NCBI RefSeq assembly: GCF_000959725.1
Contig: NZ_CP009323.1
Coordinates: 4,154,001 to 4,218,000, forward strand
Direction of reading: 5' to 3'
Origin: Burkholderia gladioli
Lineage (GTDB): Bacteria; Pseudomonadota; Gammaproteobacteria; Burkholderiales; Burkholderiaceae
DNA length: 64,000 nucleotides
Part shown: positions 30,727 through 39,465 of the stretch, piece by piece
Position numbering within the stretch: position 1 is the stretch's first letter
How the letters are laid out: each line of letters begins with the position of its first letter
Translations under genes and position numbers: made by a program
Notes under the pieces: model-generated
What the model saw: the letters and a program-made list of their open reading frames with translations, nothing else
The model's database searches: none
What the model was told of the DNA's origin: nothing

Positions 30727-30757
30727 GCGGCCCGCGAACGCGGGCCGCGGCGTTTTT
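30727..30757 (+). terminator. Rho-independent terminator after mfd
   Basis: Stem GCGGCCCG, six-base loop, CGGGCCGC, then GGCGTTTTT. It lies 126 nt past the mfd stop and 38 nt before the argE start codon. Confidence 0.85.
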
Positions 30758-30794
30758 GACGTATGATTTTCGTATTGCCATCCGGAGTTTCACC

Positions 30795-32015
30795 ATGCGT
30801 TCCGTCGACGCCGCCGCGCCGCCTGCCCACACCGCCGCTCCCGCCTCCGATAGCCCCATCAGCCTCGACTGGGTCCGCGACCTGGTCGCGATGGACACCA
30901 CCAGCCGCGTACCGAACCTCGGCCTGATCGAAACCGTGCGCGACGCGCTGGCCGAGCGCGGTATCGCCTCGACGCTGACGCACGACAAGCGCGAGGGCTG
31001 GGCCAACCTGTTCGCGACGATCCCCGCCCACGACGGCACCACCGACGGCGGCGTGGTGCTGTCCGGACACACCGACGTGGTGCCGGTCGACGGCCAGGAC
31101 TGGGACAGCGACCCGTTCAAGCCGGCGATCCGCGACGGCCGGCTGTACGGCCGCGGCACCTGCGACATGAAGGGTTTCATCGGCGCGGCGCTCGCGCTGG
31201 TGCCCGAGATGCAGGCCGCCAGGCTCGCCAAGCCGATCCATCTCGCGCTGTCCTACGACGAGGAAATCGGCTGCGCGGGCGCCCCGCTGCTGATCGCCGA
31301 CCTCAAGCAGCGCGGCCTCAACCCGAGCGGCTGCATCGTCGGCGAGCCGACCAGCATGCGCCCGATCATCGCCCACAAGGGCATCAACACCTATCGCTGC
31401 TGCGTGCGCGGGCACGCCGCCCATTCCTCGCTGACGCCCAAGGGGCTCAACGCGATCGAATACGCGGCGCGGCTGATCTGCCATATCCGCGACATCGCCG
31501 ACGAATTCCGCGCCAAGGGCCCGTTCGACGAGCTCTACGACGTGCCGTTCACCACCGCGCAGACCAGCCAGATCCAGGGCGGCAACGCGATCAACACGGT
31601 GCCGGCCGAATGCCGTTTCTCCTTCGAATTCCGCAACCTGCCGACGCTCGATCCCGACGCGATCTTCGCGAAGATCGACGCCTATGCGCGCGATACGCTG
31701 CTGCCGAAGATGCGCCGCGAGCATCCCGACGCGGCCATCGAGATCTCGAAGATCGCCTCGGCGCCGGGGCTCGACGCCGACGAGCAGGCCGCGATCACGC
31801 AACTGGTGCGCGCGCTGAGCGCCGACCAGTCGCAGCGCAAGGTCGCCTACGGCACCGAGGCGGGCCTGTTCGCCAATGCCGGCATCCCGAGCGTGGTCTG
31901 CGGGCCCGGCAACATCGAGCAAGCGCACAAGCCGAACGAATACGTCGAGCTGGCTCAGCTCGACGGCTGCGAACGCTTCCTGCGCAAGTTCATCTACAGC
32001 ATGACCCTCGCCTGA
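30795..32015 (+). CDS. argE: Acetylornithine deacetylase
   Basis: ArgE hydrolyses N2-acetylornithine to ornithine in arginine synthesis. It is 406 residues, M20 metallopeptidase family. Zinc-site motifs: SGHTDVVPVDG, GRGTCDMKGFIG, SYDEEIGCAGA and, at the C-terminal end, GPGNIEQAHKPNEYV. The dimerisation domain carries RGHAAHSSLTPKGLNAI. CCGGAG lies 8 nt before the ATG; an upstream in-frame start adds 13 residues and runs into the terminator. Confidence 0.93.
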   Translation: MRSVDAAAPPAHTAAPASDSPISLDWVRDLVAMDTTSRVPNLGLIETVRDALAERGIASTLTHDKREGWANLFATIPAHDGTTDGGVVLSGHTDVVPVDGQDWDSDPFKPAIRDGRLYGRGTCDMKGFIGAALALVPEMQAARLAKPIHLALSYDEEIGCAGAPLLIADLKQRGLNPSGCIVGEPTSMRPIIAHKGINTYRCCVRGHAAHSSLTPKGLNAIEYAARLICHIRDIADEFRAKGPFDELYDVPFTTAQTSQIQGGNAINTVPAECRFSFEFRNLPTLDPDAIFAKIDAYARDTLLPKMRREHPDAAIEISKIASAPGLDADEQAAITQLVRALSADQSQRKVAYGTEAGLFANAGIPSVVCGPGNIEQAHKPNEYVELAQLDGCERFLRKFIYSMTLA

Positions 32016-32065
32016 TCCGCCCGATACGGCACTCGCCGTTCGCGGCGGGTGCCCCGCCCGCCGCC

Positions 32066-33088
32066 ATGTCGACTCTTGCTCCCCCCACCGCCCACGCCGC
32101 CATCAACGGCGAACCGATCCCCACGCTCGACGACATCGCCGCCGAGCACTTCGCGCTGACGCCCTGGGTCTCGCGCACGCCGGTGTTCGAGCGTGCCGAC
32201 CTGCCGGCGCTGGAAGGCACCCACGTCAACCTCAAGTTCGAGCTGCTGCAGGCCAGCGGCAGCTTCAAGCTGCGCAGCGCCTTCGCCAACCTGCTGGCGC
32301 TGAGCGAGCCGCAAAAACGCATCGGCGTGACCTGCGTGTCCTCGGGCAACCATGCGACCGCCGTCGCCTACGCGGCGATGCGGCTCGGCCTGAGCGCCAA
32401 GGTGGTGATGCTCGACAGCGCCGGCACCGCGCCGCTCGCGCTGTGCCGCCAGTACGGCGCCGAGGTGGTGCTCGCGGCCGGCCGTGCCGACGCCTTCGAG
32501 CTGGTGCGGCGCATCGAGGCCGAGGAAGGCCGGCAGTTCATCCACCCCTTCAACGGCTACCGCACCATCCTCGGCACCGCCACGCTCGGCTACGAATGGG
32601 CCACCCAGGCACCCGACCTCGACGCGGTGATCGTGCCGGTCGGCGGCGGCGGCCTGGCGGCCGGCCTCGCCACCGCGCTGCGGCTGGCCAATCCGCGGGT
32701 GCGCGTATATGGCGTCGAGCCCACCGGCGCCGACGTGATGAGCCGCAGCTTCGCGGCCAACCGGCCGGTCGAGGCGCGCGCGCCGCGCACCATCGCGGAC
32801 GCGCTGGCCGCCGCCACGCACACCGAGGAATACAGCTACGAGCTGTGCCGGCGCCATCTGGAGCGGCTCGTCACGGTCGATGACGAGGCCTTGCGCGCGG
32901 CCATGCTGTACCTGTTCACGCATCTCAAGACCGCCGTCGAGCCTGCCTGCGCCGCGCCGATCGCGGCCCTGCTCGGGCCGCTGCGCGAAATCCTGCAGGG
33001 CCGGCGCGTGGGCGTGCTGCTGGCCGGCTCGAACATCGAGGCACCGCGCTTCGCCGCGCATCTCGAGGACGCACGGCGCGGCCACTGA
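32066..33088 (+). CDS. Threonine/serine dehydratase (PLP-dependent)
   Basis: A 340-residue fold-type II PLP enzyme that probably deaminates threonine or serine to the 2-oxo acid. The PLP-binding lysine is in ASGSFKLRSA, the substrate loop is SSGNHATAVAYA, and the phosphate-binding glycine loop is VGGGGLAAGLA. There is no C-terminal ACT domain, so it is the catabolic or short type rather than the feedback-regulated IlvA. It follows argE by 50 nt on the same strand. Confidence 0.88.
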   Translation: MSTLAPPTAHAAINGEPIPTLDDIAAEHFALTPWVSRTPVFERADLPALEGTHVNLKFELLQASGSFKLRSAFANLLALSEPQKRIGVTCVSSGNHATAVAYAAMRLGLSAKVVMLDSAGTAPLALCRQYGAEVVLAAGRADAFELVRRIEAEEGRQFIHPFNGYRTILGTATLGYEWATQAPDLDAVIVPVGGGGLAAGLATALRLANPRVRVYGVEPTGADVMSRSFAANRPVEARAPRTIADALAAATHTEEYSYELCRRHLERLVTVDDEALRAAMLYLFTHLKTAVEPACAAPIAALLGPLREILQGRRVGVLLAGSNIEAPRFAAHLEDARRGH

Positions 33089-33106
33089 GCGCCAGGGGCG
33101 CGACGA

Positions 33107-33140
33107 TATCCCCAGCTTGTGTTGAAGAACCTGTGGACAA
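33107..33140 (-). repeat. 34-bp DnaA-box-like element, copy 1
   Basis: Read on the minus strand it starts TTGTCCACAG and ends GCTGGGGATA. It matches the second copy at 25 of 34 positions by my alignment. Its ends resemble DnaA boxes (TTATCCACA) facing each other: TTGTCCACA (one mismatch) and TGGGGATAT (two mismatches on the complement). Confidence 0.6.
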
Positions 33141-33326
33141 GCGCCTGACAAGCGAGCCAAGTGCTTGATCGGTCAGGCTTTCGCCGCGCTGCCTCGAATC
33201 GGTCACGAAATGCGCAGGGCGCCGCCGCGGCCGGTTTCGCGCCGCGCTTGACGCGGCCCCTGCCCGTGCCGCATCCTCGCCGGAAATTCCTTGTGCGCTC
33301 AAGGGCTTGGGGCGCCTTCCCCGGGC

Positions 33327-33361
33327 TTATCAACAAGGATCTCAACACAAACTGTGGATAA
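33327..33361 (+). repeat. 34-bp DnaA-box-like element, copy 2
   Basis: It starts TTATCAACA (one mismatch to the DnaA box) and ends TGTGGATAA (33353-33361), which is an exact TTATCCACA on the minus strand. The core CAACACAA is shared with copy 1. The two boxes face each other within the element. Confidence 0.65.
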
Positions 33362-33490
33362 ATCGCGCAGCATCGGTCGAGGCCGTCGACCGTCTGCCCG
33401 CGCGAGAGCAGACTCGCAGCACGAGCCGGTGCGCCGCGCCATGCGAACCGGTATCGCCGTCCAGCCTTCGCCAAAGAAAGGAGTCTCGCG

Positions 33491-34027
33491 ATGCGCGTCA
33501 AGCCGTCCCGCCGTGATCCGATTTCCGCGTCGAGCCCGAGGTCAAACTCGGCCTCGTCTTCCCCGCCCGCGGCACGCCGCGCGCTGCGCCTCGCCGCCGT
33601 GTTGTCGAGCGCTGGCTGGCTCGCCGCCTGCGCGCCGCTGCCGGCCACCTCGCAGGCAGGCGCCTCGCCCGACAACCCGCCCGCCTGCGATGCGGCCGGC
33701 ACCCATCCCGCCTGGCAGGCCGAACTGATGTTCGGCCGCGATATCGCGGGCCGCGGCCCGCTCACCGATGCCGAGCGCAGCGCCTTCGTCGCCGAGATCG
33801 TCACGCCGCGCTTCCCCGACGGCCTCACGCAATGGGATACGCAGGGACAGTGGCGCGATCGCGAAACCGGCGCGATCGTGCGCGAAGCCTCCTTCGTGAT
33901 CCGCCTGGTCGCGCCGCCCACCCCCACCACGCGCCAGGCGCTCGACGACGTGCGCGACGCCTACAAGCAACGCTTCCAGCAGCAATCGGTCGGGCTGCTC
34001 GTCACGGATATCTGCGCGTCGTTCTGA
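33491..34027 (+). CDS. DUF3574 lipoprotein
   Basis: A 178-residue exported protein. A long basic N-terminus leads to a hydrophobic stretch and the lipobox LAAC, with the acylated cysteine at about residue 47. The mature part has WQAELMFGRDIAG, FVAEIVTPRFPDGLTQWDTQGQWRD and SFVIRLVA, which fit the DUF3574 family. Its function is unknown. It is convergent with mrcA, separated by a terminator. Confidence 0.8.
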   Translation: MRVKPSRRDPISASSPRSNSASSSPPAARRALRLAAVLSSAGWLAACAPLPATSQAGASPDNPPACDAAGTHPAWQAELMFGRDIAGRGPLTDAERSAFVAEIVTPRFPDGLTQWDTQGQWRDRETGAIVREASFVIRLVAPPTPTTRQALDDVRDAYKQRFQQQSVGLLVTDICASF

Positions 34028-34083
34028 TCGCGTCCCGCGCCGCGCGGCTGCATCCCGTTGCTTCCGCGCAAACCGCCGGGACG

Positions 34084-34114
34084 AAAAAAAGCCCGGCAGG
34101 ATCTGCCGGGCTTT
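34084..34114 (-). terminator. Terminator of mrcA (shared with convergent lipoprotein gene)
   Basis: A 12-bp stem AAAGCCCGGCAG / CTGCCGGGCTTT with a 3-nt loop. On the minus strand it is followed by a run of seven T, so it mainly serves mrcA; on the plus strand the T tract is only three long. Confidence 0.9.
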
Positions 34115-34161
34115 CGCCAATTCTCGCGATGCCCGCCTGCCGCGGCGGGCACCTGCTTTCG

Positions 34162-36681
34162 TCAGGGCTTGTTGCCCTCGAACATGTCCATGATCTGCTG
34201 CCGTTCCTGCTGCGTGACCGGCGGCGGCGTGAGACCCGCCGCGCCCGCCGCGCCGAGCGCGTCGTTGGCATTGATCGGGTTGCCGGCCTCGTTGATGTCG
34301 ACGTTCGAGACGAAGCCGTTGCCCGGTGTGTGATCGGCGAAGTACAGTTCGCCGTCGATGGTGGTCAGGCCGTCGGGCATCGCCATCTGCTGCTCGGGCA
34401 CGCCACGCAGGGCGGTGCGCATGTAGTTGACCCAGATCGGCAAGGCAAGCTGGGCGCCGAATTCGCGGCTGCCCAGGCTCTTGGGCTGGTCGTAGCCCAT
34501 CCAGGCCACCGCTACCAGCGACTGCTGGTAGCCGGCGAACCAGCCGTCCTTGGCGTCGTTGGTGGTACCCGTCTTGCCCTGCAGGTCGCCGCGGCCCAGC
34601 ACGTTCGAACCGGCGCCGGTGCCGGCGGTGGCCACCGTGTGCAGCATGCTGTTCATCACGTAGGCGTTGCGCGCGTCGATCGTGCGTTGCGCGTTGCTGC
34701 CGGCGATCGCCGGCTGCGCCTTCTGCAGCGGCTGGCCATGCGCGTCGTCCACTTCCGCGATCAGGTAGGGATCGACGCGGAAACCGCCGTTGGCGAACAC
34801 CGAGTAGGCACCCGCCAACTGCAGCGGCGTGACGAGCCCGGCGCCGAGCGCCATCGGCAGGTAGGGCGGCGTCTTGGCCGGATCGAAGCCGAAGCGCTGC
34901 GTCACGTAATCCTGCGCGTACTTGGTGCCGATCGAGGCCAGGATCCGGATCGAGACCAGGTTCTTCGAGCGGCGCAGCGCATCGCGCATCGTCATCGGGC
35001 CGTCGGGCTGGTCGTCGTCCTTCGGCTCCCAGGCGGTGCCGCCCGGCGTGCTCGGCGGGAAGTACAGCGGCGCGTCATTGATGATGGTCGCCGGCCCCAG
35101 GCCCTTCTCGAGCGAGGCCGAGTAGATGAAGGGCTTGAAGCTCGAACCGGGCTGGCGCCAGGCTTGCGTGACGTGGTTGAACTTGCTCTTGTTGAAATCG
35201 AAGCCGCCCACCAGCGAGCGGATCGCGCCGTCCTGCGGCGTCAGCGCGATCAGCGCGCCTTCCACCTGCGGCAGTTGCGAGACCTGCCAGGCATCCTTGC
35301 TGTCCTTGGTGACGCGCACGATCGAGCCGGGCTTGATGCGCAGCGCGTCGCTCGCGCGCGGGCTCAGCGCGGCCGCCACGAAACGCAGGTTCGCGCCGTT
35401 CACGGTGGCGCTCTCGCCGCCGACGAACTGCACCTGCACCGCCGAGGGCGAGGCCGCGGTGACCACCGCCGATTGCAGGTCGCCGTTGTCGGGATGGTCG
35501 GCCAGCGCGTCGTCGATCGCCTCGTCGCGCGAATCGCCGGGCGCCGGCAGCGCGATGAAGCCTTCCGGGCCGCGATAGCCGTGACGGCGCTCGTAGTCGA
35601 GGATGCCGCGGCGCACCGCCTGGTAGGCCGCTTCCTGGTCGGCCGAGTTGATGGTGGTGGTGACCGTCAGCCCGCGCGTATAGGTTTCGTCCTTGTACTG
35701 CGCGTACATCATCTGGCGCACCATCTCCGAGATGAACTCGGCATGCACCGCGTACTGGTTGCCCGGCGTGCGCGTGTGGATCTCCTCCTTCACGGCCTGG
35801 TCATACTGCTGCGGCGTGATGTAGCCGAGATCGCGCATGCGCTGCAGGATGTACTCCTGGCGCACCTTGGCACGCTTGGGATTGACCACCGGGTTGTAGG
35901 CCGAGGGCGCCTTGGGCAGCCCGGCCAGCATGGCCGCCTCGGCCAGCGTGATGTCCTTGAGGTCCTTGCCGAAATACACGCGCGCGGCCGCGGCGAAACC
36001 ATAGGCGCGCTGGCCCAGGTAGATCTGGTTCATGTACAGCTCGAGGATCTGGTCCTTGCTCAGGGTCTTCTCGATCTTGTACGCGAGCAGCATCTCGTAG
36101 ATCTTGCGCGTGTAGGTCTTCTCGCTCGACAGGAAGAAGTTGCGCGCCACCTGCATGGTGATGGTGCTGGCGCCCTGGCGCGCGCCGCCGTGCATCAGGT
36201 CGGCCACGCCGGCGCGCAGGATGCCGACGAAGTCGACGCCGCCGTGCTCGTAGAAGCGGTAGTCCTCGATCGCGAGCACCGCCTTCTTCATCACGTCGGG
36301 AATGTCCTGGAAGCGCACCAGGCTGCGGCGCTCCTCGCCGAACTCGCCGATCAGCACGTGGTCGGCCGTGTAGACGCGCAGCGGCACCTTCGGCTGGTAG
36401 TTGGTCAGCGCGTCGAGCGAGGGCAGCTGCGGGGCCATCACCACCAGCGCATAACCGACGATCAGCGCGCCGATCACGCCGGCCACCGCGAACAGCCCGG
36501 CGAACCACAGCGCGATGCGCGTGCCGATCGAGCGACGGCGGGGTTCACGATCGTCGCGGTCGCGGTCGCGCCGGTCGCCGCCGCCATGGCGATCGGACTC
36601 ATCCGCGTAGAACGCACCGGAAGGCGAGCGGCGTAACTTGTAATTGGGTTCGGAGTCGGACGGGCGTTTGATGATCGGCAT
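34162..36681 (-). CDS. mrcA: Penicillin-binding protein 1A (bifunctional transglycosylase/transpeptidase)
   Basis: PBP1a polymerises and crosslinks peptidoglycan. It is 839 residues. A charged cytoplasmic tail rich in Arg/Asp (residues ~30-50) precedes one membrane helix (~54-80). The glycosyltransferase domain has catalytic Glu in IEDYRFYEHGGVD plus GASTITMQVARNFFL. The transpeptidase has SxxK in PGSSFKPF, SKN in RRSKNLVSI and KTG in LQGKTGTTNDAKD. Between them lies the OB-like insert. The start lacks a strong ribosome-binding site but no better ATG is near. Confidence 0.95.
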   Translation of the reverse strand: MPIIKRPSDSEPNYKLRRSPSGAFYADESDRHGGGDRRDRDRDDREPRRRSIGTRIALWFAGLFAVAGVIGALIVGYALVVMAPQLPSLDALTNYQPKVPLRVYTADHVLIGEFGEERRSLVRFQDIPDVMKKAVLAIEDYRFYEHGGVDFVGILRAGVADLMHGGARQGASTITMQVARNFFLSSEKTYTRKIYEMLLAYKIEKTLSKDQILELYMNQIYLGQRAYGFAAAARVYFGKDLKDITLAEAAMLAGLPKAPSAYNPVVNPKRAKVRQEYILQRMRDLGYITPQQYDQAVKEEIHTRTPGNQYAVHAEFISEMVRQMMYAQYKDETYTRGLTVTTTINSADQEAAYQAVRRGILDYERRHGYRGPEGFIALPAPGDSRDEAIDDALADHPDNGDLQSAVVTAASPSAVQVQFVGGESATVNGANLRFVAAALSPRASDALRIKPGSIVRVTKDSKDAWQVSQLPQVEGALIALTPQDGAIRSLVGGFDFNKSKFNHVTQAWRQPGSSFKPFIYSASLEKGLGPATIINDAPLYFPPSTPGGTAWEPKDDDQPDGPMTMRDALRRSKNLVSIRILASIGTKYAQDYVTQRFGFDPAKTPPYLPMALGAGLVTPLQLAGAYSVFANGGFRVDPYLIAEVDDAHGQPLQKAQPAIAGSNAQRTIDARNAYVMNSMLHTVATAGTGAGSNVLGRGDLQGKTGTTNDAKDGWFAGYQQSLVAVAWMGYDQPKSLGSREFGAQLALPIWVNYMRTALRGVPEQQMAMPDGLTTIDGELYFADHTPGNGFVSNVDINEAGNPINANDALGAAGAAGLTPPPVTQQERQQIMDMFEGNKP

Positions 36682-37088
36682 GTCGGAATGGCGGGCGCGG
36701 CTGCGGCACCGTGGGCGTGCGCGGTTGGACTGCAGTGACGCGCGTGTGGATCGATACGTCAGGCTTTACGCGATGAGGATGGAGCGTAGCACGTCGACAG
36801 ACCCCGGCACGCAGGGATCCGTTCCCGCGACGTGACAGCGCATTTTAATGAAATCGCCCCGGCGTCCCGGCGTTTTTTTGTAAGAATTTCCTCTATTTGC
36901 CCCGTCCTGGGGCGCGCGACGCGATTCAGTGCCCATCTCGATGGCCCGCTTCGGCGCTTCGGGCACGCTTGTCTGCACGACGAGGCTTTCAGTCGCGAAA
37001 GCATTGTATCCATCTGTGTTCGCCCCTTGGAAATTCGCCGCCTCGACCGTATTTTCCCGTCGCGCGAAGCGAGCTGCGCTCCCCCGCA
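36682..37088. other. Promoter region between divergent mrcA and pspA genes
   Basis: About 400 bp with no gene I can support; several short frames have no ribosome-binding site. It is less GC-rich than its surroundings. It should hold the mrcA promoter. The pspA-side elements are listed separately. Confidence 0.45.
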
Positions 37089-37134
37089 AAACGCCGTGTT
37101 TAAGCGGCGTTTAAGCGATCCGGTGGTGTAATAT
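37089..37134 (+). promoter_or_regulatory. Repeat-bearing promoter region upstream of pspA
   Basis: AAACGCCG (37089) and CGGCGTTT (37105) form an 8-bp inverted repeat. Two direct copies of GTTTAAGCG start at 37098 and 37109, exactly 11 bp apart, followed by a -10-like TAATAT (37129). One-helical-turn spacing of direct repeats just upstream of a -10 suggests a regulator site. No sigma-54 GG/GC element is visible. Confidence 0.4.
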
Positions 37135-37214
37135 CCGCCGGCATGTCGGGCGCGAACGCGCCGCGCGGCTGAGGTGGTCGCCGACCACTTCGTTTTTCAT
37201 CCATGGAGGGTTTC

Positions 37215-37895
37215 ATGTCGCTTTTCGACTCTGTTTCGCGCACGCTCAAGGGCCTGCTGAATGACGCGGCCGACTCGGTGCAGGATCCGTCGCGCGACGC
37301 ACGCCAGATCGTGCGGGAGCTCGACGACAGCATCGCCCGGGCCGAGAACTCGCTGATCGAGATCGAAGCCCAGGTGGCCACCCAGCGCAGCAAGCGCGAC
37401 GCGGCCGCCGACAAGGTCAGGAAGTACGAGGACGGCGCCAAGCGCGCGCTGCAATCGGGCGACGAATCGCTGGCCCGCGAGGCGCTGACGGCGCAGACCA
37501 ACGCCGAGGTCGAGCGCGATGCGCTCGCGCACGAACTCGAGGCGCTCGAGCCGTCGGTCGACAAGCTCAAGGCGCAGATCGCCGACATGCGCCAGCGCCG
37601 CAACGACCTCAACACGCGCTCGAACATCCTGCAGGCCAAGCAGGAAATCGCGCAGGCCAAGGACGTTGCGGCCACCGCGCTGGGCGGGATCGGCGGCAAG
37701 GACCTGTCGGCCGACTTCCAGAAGCTGGAGGACAAGGTCGCGCTGTCGAACGCACGCTCGGACGCGCGCCTGAACTCGGCCGACAACAACAGCGGCAAGG
37801 CGCTCGACGACAAGCTCGCCGCGCTGAACCGCGGCCCCTCGGTCGACGATCGTCTCGAAGCGCTGAAGAAGCAACTGAACACGCCGGCGCAGTAA
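37215..37895 (+). CDS. pspA: PspA/IM30 family envelope-stress protein
   Basis: A 226-residue, almost fully alpha-helical coiled-coil protein of the PspA/IM30/ESCRT-III family, which coats and stabilises the inner membrane. It begins MSLFDSVSRTLKGLLNDAAD, the amphipathic helix that binds lipid, followed by heptad-rich helices to about residue 180 and a less ordered tail. GGAGG is 6 nt upstream of this ATG. No pspF/B/C genes accompany it; it is followed by a TPR membrane protein and mscL. Confidence 0.9.
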   Translation: MSLFDSVSRTLKGLLNDAADSVQDPSRDARQIVRELDDSIARAENSLIEIEAQVATQRSKRDAAADKVRKYEDGAKRALQSGDESLAREALTAQTNAEVERDALAHELEALEPSVDKLKAQIADMRQRRNDLNTRSNILQAKQEIAQAKDVAATALGGIGGKDLSADFQKLEDKVALSNARSDARLNSADNNSGKALDDKLAALNRGPSVDDRLEALKKQLNTPAQ

Positions 37896-37983
37896 CACGC
37901 GCACCGGCCGCCGCGCGGCGCCGGGACCTTCCCGCCCGCGCGGCCTCTCCCCTCAAGGAGGCAGGCTCGCCGCCTGGTCCATC

Positions 37984-39231
37984 ATGAAGAAATTCGTCGC
38001 TGCCGCCGGCATCGCCCTGCTCGTCGCCTCGGCGAGCGTGTTCGCGGCCGTGCCCTCGCTCCAGCAAGTCATCCAGTCGATCAACCAGCAGAACTGGCAA
38101 CGCGCCGACAGCCAGCTCAGCCAGGTCATCGCCGCTCATCCCGACAACGCGCGCGCCCACTATCTGTATGGCCAGGTGCTCGACCGCGAAGGCCGCCCGG
38201 CCGACGCGCTGGCCGCGATCGAGCGCGCCCGCTCGCTCGATCCGACGCTGCACTTCACCACCCCGAGCGCCTTCGCGCAGACCGAGTCCAGGCTGCGCGC
38301 CGACGCGAACCGCGCCTCGGGCGAACGTCGCTCGGCCACCGCCGGCGGCGCGCTGATGCCGAGCGCCACACCGCCGAGCGCGATGCAGACTTCCTCGCTC
38401 GCGCCGGCCGCCAAGCCCGCGCATCACGGCCCCGGCATGATCGCCTGGCTCGGCCTGATCGCCGTGATCGTGGTGGTCGTGCTGGTGCTGCGCCGCACGC
38501 TGAACCGTTCGCGCGCGGCCGGCAACCAGGAAGCCGACAACGAACGGCGCGCGCAGTTGAAGCGCGCCACCGACCTGCTCAACGAGGTGCGCCCGCTCAA
38601 GCTCGATGCGCGCATCTCCACGGCACCGGGCGCGTCGGCGTTGACCGGCGAGATCGAGGCGGTCGAGAGCGATGCGCTCGGCCTGGTCGAGACGCTCTCG
38701 AAAGGCAAGAGCCCGGTGGCGCCGTACCAGGTCGAGGAGCTCGAGCGCCGCTTCGCGAGCCTGAAGGCGCGCGTCGAGGGCCGCCCCGATCCGAACGCGG
38801 CACCGGCCGCGCCGGCGGCCGCTTCGGGTTCGGTGTTTGCTCAGGAGGCCGATCGCCTGAGCCAGCCACAGCAGCCGTATCCGCCGTCGTACCAGCCCTA
38901 TCCGCCGCAGTCGCCGTATCCGCCGCAACCGCAGCAGCCGCCCGTGATCGTGCAGCAGGGCGGCGGCTTCGGCGGCGGGATGGGCGGCCTGCTGACCGGC
39001 GTGCTGCTCGGCGAGGCGCTCTCGGGCGGCCGCGAGCGCGTGGTCGAGCGCGACGTGATCGTCGACGACCAGCGCCAGCGCTCGGGCGGCGGCGGTTTCG
39101 ACCTCGGCAACAACGGCGGCGGGAACGATGCTGGCTTCGATGTCGGCCAGGGCGACAGCTGGAGCACCGACAGCGGCGACAGCGGCAGCGTCGACCTGGG
39201 CAGCAACGACGACGACTGGAACAACAGCTGA
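37984..39231 (+). CDS. TPR-containing membrane protein with Pro/Gly-rich tail
   Basis: A 415-residue protein of unknown function. It has a signal sequence or first helix (residues 1-21) and one or two TPR-like repeats (~23-85, QNWQRADSQLSQVIAAHPDNARAHY). A low-complexity linker leads to a membrane helix (~150-168, MIAWLGLIAVIVVVVLVL). A charged helical region follows, then a Pro/Gln/Tyr repeat stretch (PYPP occurs four times). A glycine-rich hydrophobic segment (GGGFGGGMGGLLTGVLLGEA) and an acidic Asp/Ser/Asn tail end the chain. It lies between pspA and mscL on the same strand. Confidence 0.8.
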   Translation: MKKFVAAAGIALLVASASVFAAVPSLQQVIQSINQQNWQRADSQLSQVIAAHPDNARAHYLYGQVLDREGRPADALAAIERARSLDPTLHFTTPSAFAQTESRLRADANRASGERRSATAGGALMPSATPPSAMQTSSLAPAAKPAHHGPGMIAWLGLIAVIVVVVLVLRRTLNRSRAAGNQEADNERRAQLKRATDLLNEVRPLKLDARISTAPGASALTGEIEAVESDALGLVETLSKGKSPVAPYQVEELERRFASLKARVEGRPDPNAAPAAPAAASGSVFAQEADRLSQPQQPYPPSYQPYPPQSPYPPQPQQPPVIVQQGGGFGGGMGGLLTGVLLGEALSGGRERVVERDVIVDDQRQRSGGGGFDLGNNGGGNDAGFDVGQGDSWSTDSGDSGSVDLGSNDDDWNNS

Positions 39232-39291
39232 GGGCGCCTGCCCGGGATCATGCCGGGCAACGCGGGCTGCGAGCGCGCAGCAGCAACATCG

Positions 39292-39316
39292 AACGGGCCG
39301 GCGACGGCCCGTTTTT
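39292..39316 (+). terminator. Rho-independent terminator after the TPR protein gene
   Basis: Stem AACGGGCCG, GCGA tetraloop, CGGCCCGTT, then TTT. It separates the pspA/TPR pair from mscL, so mscL probably has its own promoter. Confidence 0.85.
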
Positions 39317-39465
39317 CATGGTCTGCCGGCAGGCCGGGACTTTGTTAACATTTTTCAGACGAACTATCGGTGTCCGATCGGGTTCGTTATGATGTCCGCC
39401 ATCGCCGTGCGGGCCTTGCCGCCGCACATTCCCGCTTCTATCCCCTTCCCTGGAGCAACCCGCTT

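Larger units (their letters stand above)
33089..33490. other. Gene-free region carrying DnaA-box-like inverted elements
   Basis: A 402-bp region without a credible gene. It contains two 34-bp elements in inverted orientation (33107-33140 and 33327-33360) built from DnaA-box-like 9-mers, separated by 186 bp of ordinary GC-rich sequence. AAAGGAG near 33478 is the ribosome-binding site of the next gene. Confidence 0.6.

Noticed and set aside
33107-33361. Chromosomal or plasmid replication origin
   Set aside because: DnaA-like boxes are present, but there is no dnaA, dnaN, gidA, parAB or rep gene nearby and no AT-rich unwinding element.
33832-36636. Plus-strand open frame of 934 codons opposite mrcA
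   Set aside because: Same cause: mirror of PBP1a codons. No ribosome-binding site or recognisable domain.
36682-37088. Short frames (61-107 codons) upstream of pspA and mrcA as genes
   Set aside because: They lack ribosome-binding sites and the usual third-position GC bias, overlap one another on both strands, and sit in the promoter region.
37089-37214. Sigma-54 promoter for pspA
   Set aside because: No GG-N10-GC element at a fitting distance, and no pspF gene adjacent.
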